64,000 nt of DNA, taken from NCBI RefSeq assembly GCF_036248255.1, contig NZ_CP109179.1, forward strand, positions 62,001 to 126,000, read 5' to 3'. The notes below the pieces were generated by a model. It was not told the origin of the DNA. It saw only the letters and a list, made by a program, of their open reading frames with translations, and searched no databases. This DNA is from Streptomyces sp. NBC_01717 (lineage in GTDB: Bacteria > Actinomycetota > Actinomycetes > Streptomycetales > Streptomycetaceae). Below, one piece after another: positions 17,588 to 25,619 of this stretch. The position numbers and the translations under genes are program-made. Every line of letters begins with the position of its first letter. Positions within the stretch are counted from its first letter, which is position 1.

Positions 17588-19008
17588 GTGTGATGCGCCA
17601 GAAAAGCCGGTCTTAAGTCTGCTGCTGGTTTTCGGTGCTGGGTGGGCTGATTTTGGTGAGGTAGTCGGCGAGGGACTTGAGGATCTCGTCGGCGGTCTTG
17701 GTCCAGGTGAACGGCTTCGGGTTCTCGTTCCAGGTGTCGATCCAGGCGGTGATGTCCTTCTCCAGGGCTTTCACGGAGGTGTGGACGCCGCGGCGGATGA
17801 GTTTGTCGGTCAGCAGGCCGAACCACCGCTCGACCTGGTTCATCCAGGAAGAGCCGGTCGGGGTGAAGTGGACGTGGAAGCGGGGGTGTTTACCCAGCCA
17901 CGTCTTGATCTCGGCGGTGTTGTGGGTGGCGTAATTGTCACAGACCAGGTGGACGTCGAGTCCGGTGGGCACGGCCTTGTCGATCCGGATCAGGAACTTC
18001 TTGAACTCGATGGCGCGGTGGCGGCGGTGCAGTTCCGATATGACGGTGCCGTCGGCGATGTTGAAGGCGGCGAACAGGCTGGTGATCCCGTGCCGGTAGT
18101 AGTCGTGGGTGCGGCGTTCGGGCATGCCCGGCATCATCGGCAGTACCGGCTGCGAGCGGTCCAGTGCCTGAATCTGGCTCTTTTCATCGACGCAGAGAAC
18201 CACCGCCTTCTCCGGCGGATGGTGGTAGAGGCCGACGACGTCGACGACCTTGGCGACGAACTGCGGGTCGGTGGACAGTTTGAAGGAGTCCTGCAGGTGG
18301 GGCTTGAGGTCGAACTTCTTCCAGATCCGCCCGACGGTCGATTTCGACAGCCCACTGTGCTTCGCCATCGAGGCACGCGACCAGTGCGTGTCCTTGCCCG
18401 GGACGGACTCCAGAGTCGCCACAAGTACGTCCTCGACCTGGTCGAGCAGGACCGAGGGCGGCCTGCCGGGGCGGGGCTCGTCCGTCAGTCCGTCCAGACG
18501 CAGGGTGATGAACCTGGAGCGCCAGCGGTTCACCGTCGCATGGGCGATGCCGAGTTCGGCCGCGACCTCCTTGTTCGTCCCGCCCTCCGCACACCGCAGC
18601 ACGATCTTCGCGCGCAGTGCCAGGAACTGCGCGGTCTTCGCCCGCCGCGCCCAGCGCGTCAGCTCCGCCCGCTCGGCTTCGCTGAGCACCAGGTCCGGCT
18701 TGCGCCGACCCGGCCGCGTCTCATCCGCCAGACCCGCCAGCCCCCGGGCCACGAACCGCGAACGCCACTTGCGCACCGTCTCCACGGACACCCCACAGTC
18801 CGCCGCCGCACCGGTATTTGACGCCCCGTCCGCACAGGCCAGGATGATCCGCGCGCGCTCCGCCACACGGGCCGGCACCCCGCCACCCGCCCAGCGCAGC
18901 AGCTCCGCACGCTCCTCAGCGGACAGCACGACTTCGACAGCACGAGGGCCTCGATGCGACATAAAAACAGCCTACAGACTTAAGACCGGCTTTTCTGGCG
19001 CATCACAC
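17588..19008 (-). mobile_element. IS630-family insertion sequence with long perfect inverted repeats
   Basis: A 1,421-bp element. Terminal inverted repeats of 34 bases are perfect (starting GTGTGATGCGCCAG). TA target duplications lie at 17586-17587 and 19009-19010, and the right TA is shared with the neighbouring IS at 19011. Confidence 0.92.
17613..18962 (-). CDS. IS630-family transposase with duplicated N-terminal HTH
   Basis: 449 residues, about 70 longer than the neighbouring IS630 transposase. The extra length is a second copy of the N-terminal HTH unit. Unit 1 (about 10-75) contains AADCGVSVETVRKWRSRF and ends ETRPGRRKP; unit 2 (about 80-150) contains AAELGIAHATVNRWRSRF and ends EPRPGRPP. 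The DDE core is intact: LCVDEKSQ, VCDNYATH, NQVERWFG. Full length with perfect terminal repeats, so probably functional. Confidence 0.92.
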   Translation of the reverse strand: MSHRGPRAVEVVLSAEERAELLRWAGGGVPARVAERARIILACADGASNTGAAADCGVSVETVRKWRSRFVARGLAGLADETRPGRRKPDLVLSEAERAELTRWARRAKTAQFLALRAKIVLRCAEGGTNKEVAAELGIAHATVNRWRSRFITLRLDGLTDEPRPGRPPSVLLDQVEDVLVATLESVPGKDTHWSRASMAKHSGLSKSTVGRIWKKFDLKPHLQDSFKLSTDPQFVAKVVDVVGLYHHPPEKAVVLCVDEKSQIQALDRSQPVLPMMPGMPERRTHDYYRHGITSLFAAFNIADGTVISELHRRHRAIEFKKFLIRIDKAVPTGLDVHLVCDNYATHNTAEIKTWLGKHPRFHVHFTPTGSSWMNQVERWFGLLTDKLIRRGVHTSVKALEKDITAWIDTWNENPKPFTWTKTADEILKSLADYLTKISPPSTENQQQT

Positions 19009-20147
19009 TAGTGTCCTGCGCCGGAGATCCGTCGGCAGAAGCGGGCGAGGGAGTCGAGGATCTCTTCGGCGGTCTTGGTCCAGATGAAGGGCTTGGGGTC
19101 TTCGTTCCAGTCCTTGACCCAGGCTCGGATATCGGCTTCCAGGGCCTGGATGTTCTTGTGTGCGCCACGACGGATCATCTGGTGGGCCAGGTAGCCGAAC
19201 CACCGCTCGACCTGGTTGATCCACGAGGAGCCGGTCGGGGTGAAGTGCAGCTCGAACCGCGGGTGTTTGGCCAGCCAGGCTCTGATCGCGGGAGTCTTGT
19301 GAGTGCCGTAATTGTCCACGATCAGGTGGACCTGCAGGTGCGCGGGCACCTCCTTGTCGATCCGGACCAGGAACTTCTTGAACTCCACAGCCCGGTGCCG
19401 GCGGTGCAGGGCCGTGATGACTTCCCCCGTGGCGACATCGAACGCGGCAAACAGTGTGGTCAGGCCGTTGCGCACATAGTCGTGGGTACGCCGCTCGGGC
19501 ATACCCGGCATCATCGGCAGCACCGGCTGAGACCGGTCCAGAGCCTGGATCTGCGACTTCTCGTCCACCGACAGCACCACCGCGCCCTCGGGCGGGTTGA
19601 AGTAAAGACCCACGACGTCGTAGACCTTCTCCACGAACAACGGGTCCGTCGACAGCTTGAAGGTGTCCGCCAGATGCGGCTTGAGCTGGAACTGCCGCCA
19701 GATCCTGCCCACGGTCGACTTCGACAGGCCGCTGTGCCGGGCCATTGACGTCCGCGACCAGTGGGTGGCGTTCTTCGGCAGTTGTTCCAGCGTGGTGACC
19801 ACCACCGCTTCCACCTGATCGACGCTGATGGTGGGCGGCCGGCCCGGCCGCGGCTCGTCCACCAGCCCGTCCAGCCGCTCAGCGAGAAAGCGTCGCCGCC
19901 ATTTGCGGACCGTGTCCGCGGCCACCCGCAGATCCCGGGCGACCGCGACAATCGGCGGCACCTCCGGCCCCGCACACGCCAGCACAATCCGCGCCCGCAA
20001 CGCCAGCGCCTGAGCCGACGTCGCCCGACGCGTCCACCGCTCCAACTCCGCCCGCTCCTCCACGGACAGCAACAGCGGTTCCAGCTTCGGGCCTCGACGA
20101 GGAACTGACGCACCAGCAGTAGAAGTCACATAGCAACTAACGATCAA
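19008..20147 (-). CDS. IS630-family transposase (copy 2)
   Basis: 379 residues, almost identical to the copy at 4504-5643, with the same DDE residues (LSVDEKSQ, IVDNYGTH, NQVERWFG). The stop TAG uses the TA target duplication plus a base that belongs to the adjacent IS. Start codon as in copy 1 (TTG 20147, or GTG six codons in). Confidence 0.9.
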   Translation of the reverse strand: MIVSCYVTSTAGASVPRRGPKLEPLLLSVEERAELERWTRRATSAQALALRARIVLACAGPEVPPIVAVARDLRVAADTVRKWRRRFLAERLDGLVDEPRPGRPPTISVDQVEAVVVTTLEQLPKNATHWSRTSMARHSGLSKSTVGRIWRQFQLKPHLADTFKLSTDPLFVEKVYDVVGLYFNPPEGAVVLSVDEKSQIQALDRSQPVLPMMPGMPERRTHDYVRNGLTTLFAAFDVATGEVITALHRRHRAVEFKKFLVRIDKEVPAHLQVHLIVDNYGTHKTPAIRAWLAKHPRFELHFTPTGSSWINQVERWFGYLAHQMIRRGAHKNIQALEADIRAWVKDWNEDPKPFIWTKTAEEILDSLARFCRRISGAGH

Positions 20148-20164
20148 CTACTGGCGCAGGACAC
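19011..20164 (-). mobile_element. IS630-family insertion sequence, copy 2
   Basis: 1,154 bp, same element as 4487-5640 but inverted. Ends GTGTCCTGCGCC and GGCGCAGGACAC, TA duplications at 19009-19010 and 20165-20166. Only a TA separates it from the IS at 17588-19008. Confidence 0.92.
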
Positions 20165-20376
20165 TAGGCGTGCAGGCCCTCGCGCAGTACATCGCACGGG
20201 AGGGCGCAGGGAAGCCGGTACCCCGAGGTCACAGCGAAGAGATCACGGTCGACGGCGAGGCCGAATCGGTGTCGGTCCGGCTTGGCGCATTTATGAGCAA
20301 CACCACGGTGAGGCGGGACGAGCTCACCGAACCCCAGCGCGCCGCCCTCGCGGAGCTGGGGGTGGAGTGGGCGTGA
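20165..20376 (+). pseudogene. 3' side of the helicase-associated-domain gene broken by two ISs
   Basis: About 70 residues: GVQALAQYIAREG, VPRGHSEEITVDGE, LGAFMSNTTVRRDELTEPQ and a terminal RAALAELGVEWA with stop at 20374-20376. This is the C-terminal helicase-associated repeat. The gene would be intact across the junction without the ISs. A GTG at 20170 could allow translation of the tail alone but has no SD. Confidence 0.8.
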
Positions 20377-20386
20377 CACCGGTTTA

Positions 20387-20418
20387 AGGTCCTGTCCGGG
20401 CTTCGCGGGACAGGACCT
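20387..20418 (+). terminator. strong stem-loop terminator
   Basis: AGGTCCTGTCC / GGACAGGACCT, an 11-base perfect stem with a GC-rich loop, 10 bases after the stop of the helicase-associated gene. Confidence 0.75.
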
Positions 20419-20639
20419 GATCCAACGTTCTTGGTATTCAGCCCGTCCCGTCGTCGATCAGTCCGTAAGCCGGCTGCGTCTCGTCTCTCGTGCAGCGGAC
20501 GATCACACGGTCCTCGATCAGGTCGGGGGCTCCACATGCGGTGCGTAGCCCGCTGAGCGTCTCTGGGGACGATGTCGCCGAGGCCAGCCATAACGGCGGG
20601 GGTGTTGCGGGAACAGATGGTGCAGTCGGCCTCGCCGAA

Positions 20640-21110
20640 GACGACGTCCCTGGGGACGACATCGGGCGCTGGCTCGCCACCCAGCAGCGGGACCGGGGCC
20701 AGCACAACGACGCGCAGCGGCTGGTCGAGCTGGGCGCGAAACGGCCGTACGGCCCCGCAAGGAGCCCGCGACGGCCGGCCCGACGGCCCCCCGGGCCGGG
20801 CAAAGGACTCTGCGGCCTTCAAGAAGGGCTCGAAGGCCCTGGCGCAGTACACCGAGAGGAGGACTCGATGCCCGGCCGGCGCCACATCGAGGTCCTCCCC
20901 GACGTTACGGAGCACCGCACCGACTGTCGACCGGCAACGCCACAACCGCTACCTGAAGCAGGCCCTGGCGGTCGGTGCGCGCCTCGACGACGTCGCGCCC
21001 GGGGTGACGCGGCACGGGGACGGCATCGGACGCGGGCTCGCACGGCAGGTACGGGACTGGGCGCGTGAAACCGGCTGTCCGGCCCCAGAAGACCGCAGCG
21101 CGAACCAATG
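20640..21110 (+). pseudogene. decayed helicase-associated-domain gene
   Basis: Pieces of the helicase-associated repeat appear in two frames: PGDDIGRWLATQQRDRGQHN and AQRLVELGAKR, then AFKKGSKALAQYTERR, then RRHIEVLPDVTEHR, then YLKQALAVGARLDDVAPGV with IGRGLARQVRDW. Order matches the usual C-terminal end of such proteins, but frameshifts separate the pieces and no start is seen. Confidence 0.6.
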
Positions 21111-21129
21111 ACCGGCGGAACTCCGGCGC

Positions 21130-21195
21130 TTTACCGGACACCGCTCACCACAGCCCATGAACGACCAGCCACCAGCAGACGAGCCGGCACAGGGA
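21130..21195 (+). repeat. dispersed repeat, copy 2 (left end only)
   Basis: Shares ACCGGACACC-CT-ACCAC-GCCC, GACCAGCCACCAGCAGA and GAGCCGGC with the left ends of the copies at 1975 and 21633. It then diverges into the small membrane gene at 21222. Confidence 0.55.
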
Positions 21196-21221
21196 TGCAA
21201 CCTGGTGCGCCCACCGAACGC

Positions 21222-21425
21222 TTACCACCCGGACGCAGAGACTCCGCCCACGAGCTGACCCATGACACCCAGGAGCTCCCGGCCGAACGGGACGAGCAGC
21301 TCTACCAACGCCAGCATGATGACAACGGTCAGCTTCTCATCGAACCGGCTTCGAGCCCCCGCCCGACGGCGCAACCACAGGAACACGACAACAGCGAGCA
21401 GCATCGCCACATTGATCGCCAGCAC
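21222..21425 (-). CDS. small two-helix membrane protein
   Basis: 67 residues from a GTG behind AAGGGGGG. Helix 1 is AINVAMLLAVVVFLWL, then a very basic turn RRRAGARSR, then DEKLTVVIMLALVELLVPF as helix 2 and an amphipathic tail GRELLGVMGQLVGGVS. It is clearly homologous to the frameshifted copy at 21901-22106. Function unknown; short membrane proteins of this kind occur with mobile elements in Streptomyces. Confidence 0.7.
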   Translation of the reverse strand: MLAINVAMLLAVVVFLWLRRRAGARSRFDEKLTVVIMLALVELLVPFGRELLGVMGQLVGGVSASGW

Positions 21426-21632
21426 CCAACCCCCCTTTATCGCACAAGAGCGCTATCCGTCCCCTTGTGTAGCGCGAGCCAAGCAACCGGGTAACCCGGA
21501 TACCGATCATTGGCCGCAAAAACGCGCCCCCGGCCGGAACGCACGGCCAGTCACCGGCCAACCTGATCGACCGTCTCTGGTGACCGATCGTGGTGAGTTC
21601 CAGACCAGCAGAACCCCGGCGCCGCACCGCAC

Positions 21633-21895
21633 ACCACTGACCACGCCCATGACCGACCTGACACCGGCACAAGAGCCGGCTGCAGACCAATCAGGTGACG
21701 AACACGCCGCCCTCGCGCGTCACCGCCCGGGCACCCTACCCGGCACAGAGAGTGAAGCAGCAGCGCCCAGGCCGACCCTGGCGCCAACCCCTGAAGGTCC
21801 CGGAACGGCGCCTCGACACCGCCCTCCCGGGAGCCACGGCACCCACGACCGGCAGGAGGGCAACCTTCGCCAGCTGCACCGCCGACCGGCCGTGG
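21633..21895 (+). repeat. dispersed repeat, copy 3
   Basis: Full-length copy: CACACCACTGACCACGCCC..., GAGCCGGCTGCAGACCAATC, GGTGACGAACACGCCGCC, CAGCAGCGCCCAGGCCGACC, GGAACGGCGCCTCGACACCG and CACCGCCGACCGGCCGTGG. It ends just before the 3' end of the frameshifted small membrane gene. Confidence 0.75.
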
Positions 21896-21900
21896 GTTTC

Positions 21901-22106
21901 TCAGCCGGCCTGCGAGATGCCCTGCACGAGCTGGGTCAGGACGCCCAGAATTCCCTGACCGAAGTCTGTCGGGCAATCAGCACCCCGAAGGCCAGCATGA
22001 TGACCCCGGTGAACTTCTCGTCCAGTCGGCTTCTGGTCTGTACCCGACAGCGCAGCCGCAGAACGATAATGACAGCGAGCAGTACCGCCACGTTCATCGT
22101 CAGCAC
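21901..22106 (-). pseudogene. paralogue of the small membrane protein, frameshifted
   Basis: GTG at 22106 gives LTMNVAVLLAVIIVLRLR, a basic turn (RVQTRSRLDEKF) and TGVIMLAFGVLIA, parallel to the gene at 21222-21425. After that the homologous tail FGQGILGVLTQLVQGISQAG is found only in a neighbouring frame, ending at 21901. As written the gene would end at 21936 with unrelated residues. Confidence 0.65.
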
Positions 22107-22255
22107 CCGGCCAGTCCTCCAGTCACAGGCAAGCTCCACCCTCGACCCTCTGGTGTAGCCCGAACCGGTGTTGCGAGTTGGGGGCTGTCCAATCAACGGG
22201 TCTGGCCCGTAGTCGGTGGTGACGCCGAGTAGCCATCCGCGATCGTGATCTCGTG

Positions 22256-23482
22256 ATGGATGTCAACTCCCTTGTCGGAACGGTGCTTTCCGGGCTGTCG
22301 GTGCTCGTCGTCGAGGACGTGGTGGACGGTGGTGACGCCGTGGTCGTCACGGCCCGCACGCGGGATGTGGCGGTGCCGTGTCCGGCATGCCGTACGCCGA
22401 CGGCGAGGGTGCACGGGTATCACCGCCGGACGGTGACGGACGTGCCGGTCGACGGCCGCCCGGTCGTCGACCGCCTGCGGGTACGGCGGCTGGTCTGTCC
22501 AGCCCTGGACTGCCGGAGACAGACCTTCCGCGAGCAGATTTCCGGACTGCTGGAGCGCCATCAGCGCCGCACGGTGCGGCTTGCCCGGCAGATATCCCAG
22601 GAGGCACGGGAGTCATGCGGCCGGGCGGCCGCACGCCTCGCTGGTCTCATGGCGTGCCCGTTCCCCGCAGCACCGCTCTGCGCCATCTGCGGCGCCTGCC
22701 GCTGCCGCAGCAGGCGGTCCCACGGGTGATCGGCGTGGACGATTTCGCCCCGCGCCGCCGCTACGCCACGATCATCACGGATGCCGAAACCAGCAGACGC
22801 GTCGAAGTCCTGCCCGACCGCGAGACGGCCACCCTCGAGTCCTGGCTGCGCGAACATCCTGGCGTCGAGGTCGTGTGCCGGGACGGTTCGGCCACCTACG
22901 CCGAGGCCGTCCGCCGCCCCCTGCCCGACGCGGTGCAGGTCAGCGACCGATGGCACCTATGGCGAAATCTCTGCGACAAAACCCTGCTCGAGATCCGCGC
23001 GCACGCCACCTGCTGGGCCACCATCAACCCGCGCCGCCCCGGCGAAGTACGCGAACAGAGCACCCGCGAAGCTGGAACAAGATCTACGAGCTCCTCGGTC
23101 AAGGCATCGGCCTCCTCGACTGCTCCCGCCGCCTCAACCTGGCCCTGAACACCGTCAAACGCTACGCCCGCATGCCCGAACCCCAGGCCCTGCCGATCGC
23201 TCCGGCCTACCGGCCCACCCTCGTCGACCCCTACCGCGAGCACCTGCGCCGACGCCGTGCCGAGGAAACGGATGTCCCGGTCACCCATCTCCTCGAAGAG
23301 ATCCGGGAGTTGGGCAACACCGGCAGCGCGAACCTCCTGGTCCGCTACCTCAACCAGAGCCGCGCCGAAGGTGACCGCCCCGTCACCACCGCGCGCCACG
23401 CATCCCGCCTCCTGCTCACCGACCCCGAAATCCTGACCGACTACGCGCCAGACCCCAATCAAGGGTGTGACTGGGGTTGTTG
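22256..23482 (+). pseudogene. ISL3-family transposase, multiply frameshifted
   Basis: Starts ATGGATGTCAACTCC with a zinc-finger-like CPACRTPTARVHGYHRR and C-PALDCRRQTFREQ (frame 1). It continues in a second frame with IGVDDFAPRRRYATIITDAE and VVCRDGSATYAEAVR (ISL3 DDE region) and VSDRWHLWRNLCD. It then moves to a third with IYELLGQGIGLLDCSRRLNL and LVRYLNQSRAEG. At least two frameshifts; the end runs into IS256-derived sequence at 23483, so the 3' part is lost. Confidence 0.85.
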
Positions 23483-23485
23483 AGG

Positions 23486-23730
23486 TTACTGGCGGGCCAC
23501 TGGATACCGACCGTCGAAGGCGATATCGAAGGCATTCAGAGCGGTCTTCCAACGGCTGGTCCAGCGGGCTCGTCCCTTGCCTGTGGGGTCCAGCGACATG
23601 ATCGCCATATAGACGCATTTCAGTGCGGCCTGCTCGTTGGGGAAGTGGCCTCGGGCCTTGACCACCCGGCGGATCTCGGTGTCGAACCGAAGGAACGGCG
23701 TGAACTCCTCCCAGGCGTTCCCCAGAGCCT
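23486..23730 (-). pseudogene. IS256-family transposase C-terminal remnant
   Basis: Reads ALGNAWEEFTPFLRFDTEIR, then VVKARGHFPNEQAALKCVYM and MSLDPTGKGRARWTSRWKTA, then LNAFDIAFDGRYPV. This is the C-terminus of IS256-type (mutator) transposases. About 17 residues that normally stand between EIRR and VKARGHFP (the TTNAIES segment with the last helix) are missing in frame. No 5' part. Confidence 0.85.
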
Positions 23731-23975
23731 GACGACCGCCGGATGTGCAGAGAGCTACGGCCCCTTCACAACTGGTCGCAGGAGGCACGGTAAGGCCGGC
23801 GCGACGCGCGACCGCGGTGCCGAGCCCGGCCCGCTGGTGTCTCGCGCACTGCTGCTGACGGTGAATGGCTGACAGCCGGCCTGCGCAGCACCGGCCAGCC
23901 CTTGCCCACACACGGCGGTGCCCCCGTATCCGTCACCCGGACGAACACGAGGGCACCCGTCAAACCCCGCAGACG

Positions 23976-24665
23976 TCAGCTGCGGGAGGGCTTACGACGG
24001 CGCAGCATCAGGTAGCCGCCCGCGGCCACCATGGCCGCCGCGGCGCCCGACAGCAGGCCCACCGGAGCGCTGCTACCGGTCTCGGCCAGATCGCCACCGC
24101 CCTGCGGGGACGGGGAGGCGACTGCCGACGGGGCCGCCCCGTCCTCGCCCGCACTCGGCGCGGCGGTCGCGCTGGCCGAGCCCGAGGGCGAGGACGTTGC
24201 CGGCGAGGAGGGCGACGCGGGGGCGGACGGTGTCGTATCGCCATCACCGCCTTCGGAGCCCTTGCAGTCCGTCCAGAACACCTTGTGCTTGGCAGCCCCC
24301 TTCTCCCCGTCAAAGTTCCAGAACAGCTTGTAGTGCCCGTCGGGCAGCGACAGGTCCGCGGTGCGCCCGTGGCCCTCGGCATCCAGGCTGATGGCCCCGG
24401 ACTTGACGGTCTCGCCCTTGGTGGCGGCGGTCGGCGCCCAGGCTTCGATGTGCCAGTCGACCTGCTGGACCGCGTCGAAGCCGAAGGCGTCGAGGTAGAA
24501 CGTGCACACGTGCGGTTCGTTACGGTGCAGCTCCTCGCCTGTCCTGACGTCGTGGATCTTCACCGTCCCGTTGTCACCAGGAGCGGAGGAGTGCGCGGCC
24601 GGTGCGAGGAGCAGCACGGCCGAAACGCCGGCGGCAAGCACACCGGCGCGGGTGAAAGTGTGCAT
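23976..24665 (-). CDS. LAETG cell-wall-anchored protein
   Basis: 229 residues from ATG 24665. Signal peptide (about 1-27, TRAGVLAAGVSAVLLLAPAA), a beta-rich domain with two Cys (HVCTFYLDAFGFDAV, WTDCKGSEGG) and LPDGHYKLFWNFDGE, and a Ser/Pro/Ala linker. It ends in a sorting signal: LAETG, hydrophobic helix VGLLSGAAAAMVAAGGYLML, and RRRKPSRS. LAXTG motifs are typical substrates of the class E sortases of Streptomyces. Role at the surface unknown; related proteins are annotated only as LPXTG-anchor proteins. An upstream ATG at 24704 lacks support. Confidence 0.85.
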   Translation of the reverse strand: MHTFTRAGVLAAGVSAVLLLAPAAHSSAPGDNGTVKIHDVRTGEELHRNEPHVCTFYLDAFGFDAVQQVDWHIEAWAPTAATKGETVKSGAISLDAEGHGRTADLSLPDGHYKLFWNFDGEKGAAKHKVFWTDCKGSEGGDGDTTPSAPASPSSPATSSPSGSASATAAPSAGEDGAAPSAVASPSPQGGGDLAETGSSAPVGLLSGAAAAMVAAGGYLMLRRRKPSRS

Positions 24666-24887
24666 GGTAGGTCCAACTTCTGGATGCGAACGGGGAGTTG
24701 TCAAGGAAACGGCTCAGTATCAAGCCCGACCCGACGACGGGTCAAGCACGAACAGACAACGACAGCGCCTCTTCACACCGGCGCTGACGGGGTCAGCTTC
24801 ACTGGACCGCAGAACAAAGTTCACGTGGGTGAAAGTGAGTCCCGGTTCCCCTCGACTGTCGTGATGAGATCGTCACCGACAACAAAC

Positions 24888-25006
24888 AGTCGCCCCTGAA
24901 GCTCCCGGAACGGCGCCTCGATACCGCCCTCCCGGGAACCACGGCATCCACGACCGGCAGGCGGGCAACCTTCCGCCAGCCGCACCGCCGACCGGCCCCG
25001 TATGGC
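24888..25006 (+). repeat. dispersed repeat, copy 4 (right part only)
   Basis: Matches the right half of the other copies (CGGAACGGCGCCTCGATACC, CCACGACCGGCAGGCGGGCA, CACCGCCGACCGGCC) with a one-base indel relative to copies 3 and 5. The remaining sequence between 24666 and 25307 shows no gene I can support. Confidence 0.7.
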
Positions 25007-25307
25007 GCAGGAACCGCACCACCCGCCCCTCCTGGAGGTTCTCGCTGCCGCGATGTCCCCCGCCCCGCCGTTGGGCGCCTGTCTCACGGGCCGACTCCGC
25101 CAACCGGTGCGCCGCGTTCCGGCCCAGCCCCGGAACCACGGGGCCGCCGGCAGGCCGCACGTCCATCCTCGGACCATACCCCTCCAGCCCACCCGCCACC
25201 GCAGCGAAATCGTCACCGCGGCCAGACCGGCGTTCATGTGGGCAATCTCCACCCCACAAATCACCCCGGCCGCAAGGTGAGAGGCAGCGGCGCGGCGAAT
25301 ACCCCGC

Positions 25308-25588
25308 TCAGCCGGCCCGTGGCTGCCCGTGGACGATGCGGGCCGCCTCCAGCACCTGCCGCCACGAGGTGACCTCAGGGCGGCGGCGCAGCAGCGCCCG
25401 GCGGAGCGCGACGGTCACCGCGGCGATAGGCGCGTACGCCGTCCCCGTCACTGGCCTTCCCGCGTACAGCCCGTATCTGAAGCTGGCTGGGTCGTTGATC
25501 CAGGGGTATCTCGGGCGGTCGGGGGCGGCGGCTGAAGTGTTGGGGTTGCGAGCGTATGCCTCGGCGAGGGTGACGGCGCGCTAGTCAC
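25308..25588 (-). pseudogene. small gene downstream of the nSTAND operon, frameshifted at its start
   Basis: A GTG at 25588 lies three bases after GAGGAGG and 32 bases beyond the stop of the nSTAND gene. Its own frame is compositionally poor, but one base away runs a good frame without a start: RAVTLAEAYARNPN, RYPWINDPASFRYGLYAG, TAYAPIAAVTVALRRALL and RRRPEVTSWRQVLEAARI, ending at 25308. A lost base just after the start codon would explain this. I do not recognise the roughly 92-residue product. Its place at the end of the nSTAND operon makes it a possible component. Confidence 0.5.
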
Positions 25589-25619
25589 GGACCTCCTCGG
25601 CGGTCCGGCCGGCCGTGTC

